A DNA stretch of 34,077 bases from a virus. The stretch spans positions 1 through 34,077 of IMG/VR virus record IMGVR_UViG_3300035665_000149. The stretch is one strand, 5' to 3'. A model generated the notes under the pieces. The model was not told the DNA's origin. It made no database searches and saw nothing but the letters and a program-made list of their open reading frames with translations. Numbering within the stretch: the stretch's first letter is position 1; each line of letters begins with the position of its first letter. The position numbers and the translations under genes were made by a program. This document shows, piece after piece, positions 31,875 through 34,077 of the stretch.

Positions 31875-32238
31875 AGGCGAACGCCTCTGGCGCGACGAGT
31901 TGCGTGCGGCGGGCTTCACGGCCCGTCGTGGGCAACAGTTTGCCGGAGGTGGCGACAGCCCGGATGTGGTGTGCGAGGAGCTGCGCGGACTACACCAAGA
32001 GGTGAAGTTTGTCGAGAACCTCAACCTCATCAAGGCCACTGAGCAGGCAGAACGTGATGGCGCCGGAAAGCCGTGGATCGTTGCTCACAAGAAGAACCGT
32101 ACACCCTGGCTAGTCACGATGAACGCTGAGTTGTTCTTCCGGCTGCTCAGGGATGGGATGGATACTTTTGCAACACTCTCTGACGAGAGATCGGGAACGC
32201 CGCCAAGAGTCAATGGGCGTGACACTGGGAGAGACTAG
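31843..32238 (+). CDS. PDDEXK nuclease, Holliday-junction-resolvase-like
   Basis: Using ATG 31843 the protein has 131 residues; the frame is open from 31753, but upstream residues overlap the HTH gene and look unrelated. It has GERLW with Glu 13, then GGGDSPDVV with Asp 41 and HQEVKF with Glu 53 and Lys 55, so it has the E, D, E-x-K catalytic set of the PDDEXK fold. Basic residues near Lys 8-Arg 31 would bind DNA. Related phage proteins resolve or cut branched DNA before packaging. Substrate choice is not shown. Confidence 0.75.
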   Translation: MPINSRAKGCRGERLWRDELRAAGFTARRGQQFAGGGDSPDVVCEELRGLHQEVKFVENLNLIKATEQAERDGAGKPWIVAHKKNRTPWLVTMNAELFFRLLRDGMDTFATLSDERSGTPPRVNGRDTGRD

Positions 32239-32256
32239 GCCAACTAAAATAAAAAT

Positions 32257-32571
32257 ATGCCCAAGATCAAAGTACATACAAAGACATTTGAAGACTTTGC
32301 TACATTAACAACATCAATTGGAACAAACTGTCCACAGGGCGGGGATTCTGGACATGGCGGAAGAACCGTTTTCCGTTTGCTGTGTGACAGTGGAGACATG
32401 AATGTTAGAACAAACTTATTTCCAGAATTACAGCATGTGGAATCTATTGAAATTGTTTTTGGAGGAGACGCAGAGTGCAGGGTTTTTGCAGAGGCGCTAG
32501 AGTTTGCGTTGACAACGCTTCATAAGGTTTGGCGAAATCAAGAAACGTCGAACGAAGAAGAGTTTGAGTAA
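32257..32571 (+). CDS. 104-residue protein, unknown
   Basis: The ATG follows CAACTAAAATAAAAAT (no SD). The protein (starts MPKIKVHTKTFEDFATLTTS) is alpha/beta in look, with conserved-looking GGDSGHGGRTVFRLLCD and FGGDAECRVFAEAL segments and an acidic end (NEEEFE). It has three Cys (Cys 25, 43, 74), not as a ribbon. Its stop overlaps the upstream frame of the next gene. No function can be assigned. Its codons are more A/T-rich than its flanking genes. Confidence 0.6.
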   Translation: MPKIKVHTKTFEDFATLTTSIGTNCPQGGDSGHGGRTVFRLLCDSGDMNVRTNLFPELQHVESIEIVFGGDAECRVFAEALEFALTTLHKVWRNQETSNEEEFE

Positions 32572-32614
32572 TTCTGCACACAGCAGGGGTGCGCCTGCAC
32601 AACGCACACATTTT

Positions 32615-33163
32615 ATGAACATCAGCATCAATATAACATACAAATCCGGCACCAAAGTCGAGCTGGTCGTCCCTCTCGAGGAGCCATGCCAGATCGTTAG
32701 CGAGCCAGAATCACCTGTGACGCCTGAGCCGGTACAGTCTGCACAGGACTTGGCTGACGCCATGTGCATCGTCACGAACAAAGAACTCGAGTCGTCAGGT
32801 AAGCGGTACACGTCCGTTAAAGAAATGGTGGACGAGCTTTGCCAAGGCCCCGAGTCAGGCAAGACGATGAGCATGTACAACATGACATTCCAGACTCAAG
32901 ACGGAAAAGACTGGCAGGTGCCTCCCGGCCTGATGAAAGATCTGGTCATCATCTACGGCGAGAAGACCGTGGAGCAGGAGCTACTAAAGGCTCACGCCTG
33001 GCTCGAAGCTGACACTCACCGGCGCAAGACCGCTCGCGGCATGGGGCGCTTTCTCAATGGCTGGCTATCCCGTGCATCGTCAATGGTGCGTACGCCAATC
33101 AAGACGCTTCTTAAGCGCGACACTTTAATGGCATCAAATGGAAGCACCCAAGAAAGCTGGTAG
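32615..33163 (+). CDS. Helicase-loader-like replication protein
   Basis: The frame opens with TTG at 32564, but ATG 32615 begins the plausible protein (MNISINITYKSGTKVELVVP), 182 residues long. The C-terminal half, VPPGLMKDLVIIYGEKTVEQ then HRRKTARGMGRFLNGWLSRA, matches the helical 'arrangement' found in phage replication/helicase-loading proteins (DnaT/replisome-organiser-like). It lies immediately before and overlaps the DnaB gene, so it would load the helicase. The C-terminal tail is basic and Ser-rich. The assignment is by pattern. Confidence 0.65.
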   Translation: MNISINITYKSGTKVELVVPLEEPCQIVSEPESPVTPEPVQSAQDLADAMCIVTNKELESSGKRYTSVKEMVDELCQGPESGKTMSMYNMTFQTQDGKDWQVPPGLMKDLVIIYGEKTVEQELLKAHAWLEADTHRRKTARGMGRFLNGWLSRASSMVRTPIKTLLKRDTLMASNGSTQESW

Positions 33164-33848
33164 GCGTAAGCCTGTAGAGTTGCCACCCGACACGGTGGTG
33201 CCAACCGCGAGCGAGGCTGAACGTGGGATTGCGTCGATTGCACTGAACCATCCAGAGGTGTTCTTGCATCACATCTCGGAGAAGAACTTCAAGGTGGCGG
33301 ACATTTTCGATCCGCTCAGTCATAGGGTATGCGAGATCATTTTGCAGCAGCAGAGCCGCAACGCCAGCTCGGAGATCCGTGTCGTATTTGAGAAGGTGCG
33401 CGAGACACTGCCTCAGGTGCAATTCCACGAACTGAGCGAGCTCTACACGCTCATGCCGATTGCGTCAGCAATTGGTGACCTCATCGAGATAGTCAAGTCC
33501 ACGGCCAAGCGTCGCACCTTGCAGCATGTTGCTTACGAGACGCTCATGGCTATCGGCGACCAGACGCAGCAGACGCCGGAGCTGTTAAGTGATGTCGTGA
33601 TGAAGGTTGAGAGCCTGTCCCGTGAACTGGCCCCACCGAAAGTCATGGATACGAAGGCGCTCTTGCTTAATGCGCTGACACGCTACGAGACTGGCGATGA
33701 CGAATCTATGCGGATCAAAACCGGCTACTCCGCTATCGACAACATCTGCCCGATCAGATACGGAGACTTTGTCGTCATCGGTGGCGAAACTAAGTCCGGC
33801 AAAACCATGCTGGCACTCAACATCATTGCAAACTTAATAAATGAATAA
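33138..33848 (+). CDS. DnaB-like replicative helicase, truncated after Walker A
   Basis: ATG 33138 overlaps the previous gene by 26 bases. Residues about 22-120 resemble the DnaB N-terminal domain (SEAERGIASIALNHPE), and 190-236 begin the RecA-type ATPase: TGYSAIDNICPIRYGDFVVI then GGETKSGKT (215-223, Walker A). The frame ends TAA 33846-33848, only 14 residues past the Walker Lys, so Walker B, H4 and other motifs are missing. The following DNA encodes a different protein in frame +1, and no helicase sequence continues in another frame up to the window end. It may be a split gene, a decayed gene, or one completed outside this window. Confidence 0.75.
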   Translation: MEAPKKAGRRKPVELPPDTVVPTASEAERGIASIALNHPEVFLHHISEKNFKVADIFDPLSHRVCEIILQQQSRNASSEIRVVFEKVRETLPQVQFHELSELYTLMPIASAIGDLIEIVKSTAKRRTLQHVAYETLMAIGDQTQQTPELLSDVVMKVESLSRELAPPKVMDTKALLLNALTRYETGDDESMRIKTGYSAIDNICPIRYGDFVVIGGETKSGKTMLALNIIANLINE

Positions 33849-34077
33849 GCTTATCAACCTTACCCCTCATGACATAGTCATCACTGGCTATGGCATCGTC
33901 GAGCCTAGCGGAAACTCAGTCAAAGTACACTCACACTTGTCTAAGGTGGACGACATAGACGGTGTACCCATCATGTGCTGCAAGGACGCTCGTGTGAGCA
34001 ATCTGCCTGATCCAATTAAGGGTGTACTTTACATTGTGCCGGGCTATGTGCGCACTGCACTGCCGCACAGGAAAGAT
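33841..34077 (+). CDS. INLTPHDIVI-type phage protein, 5' part
   Basis: ATG 33841 overlaps the DnaB stop by eight bases and runs to the window end (79 codons without stop). The sequence NKLINLTPHDIVITGYGIVE and VRTALPHRKD is the hallmark of a small phage protein family common beside replication genes; no activity is known to me. It is a separate gene, not a continuation of DnaB. It may extend a little beyond the window. Confidence 0.75.
   Translation, partial: MNKLINLTPHDIVITGYGIVEPSGNSVKVHSHLSKVDDIDGVPIMCCKDARVSNLPDPIKGVLYIVPGYVRTALPHRKD

Overview
The window reads as part of a tailed-phage genome (class Caudoviricetes), most likely an environmental virus with a short tail or podovirus-like layout. 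The large terminase, portal, scaffold, SU10-type major capsid protein, head-tail adaptor, two long repetitive fibres, nozzle-like protein and large internal virion proteins run in one direction from about 3.5 to 29.6 kb. A DNA replication block follows. No bacterial housekeeping gene, tRNA, rRNA, CRISPR array or insertion sequence was found, and no integrase is seen. Almost every start codon lacks a Shine-Dalgarno motif and follows a short A/U-rich spacer. That points to a host with SD-independent initiation (Bacteroidota-like, or another such group), but the host cannot be named from the sequence.

Layout. 1-334: ends of two small plus-strand genes and a strong hairpin terminator. 350-1771: a minus-strand operon of four genes (a 67-residue Cys protein, a 43-residue membrane peptide, a Gp88-like Cys-motif protein and a 76-residue basic protein). 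1772-2407: a gene-free divergent region with GTGC tandem repeats and G/C tracts. 2408-3006: two small plus-strand genes. 3007-3498: a mostly non-coding stretch with a compact multi-hairpin RNA candidate directly upstream of the terminase. 3499-12683: packaging and head genes (terminase, portal, HExxH protein, scaffold, major capsid, adaptor). A duplicated structured element lies between the capsid gene and the next gene (10711-10935). 12686-18999: host-recognition block with two paralogous fibres, a glycine-rich protein and a small conserved fibre-associated protein. 18999-20222: two small basic proteins, two holin-like membrane peptides and an M15-type endolysin. 20227-29604: zinc-ribbon protein, nozzle-like protein, short fibre-like protein and four large candidate internal/ejection proteins. 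29591-34077: small basic protein, calcineurin-like phosphoesterase, HTH proteins, OB-fold ssDNA-binding protein, PDDEXK nuclease, helicase-loader-like protein and DnaB.

The DnaB reading frame stops 14 residues after its Walker A lysine and is overlapped by an unrelated gene, so the ATPase domain is interrupted or split. This, the RNA-like structure in front of the terminase, the tandem element behind the capsid gene, and the CFI-like C-terminal domain on a virion protein are the main points for follow-up. All family assignments are from reading motifs by eye; no database search was run.
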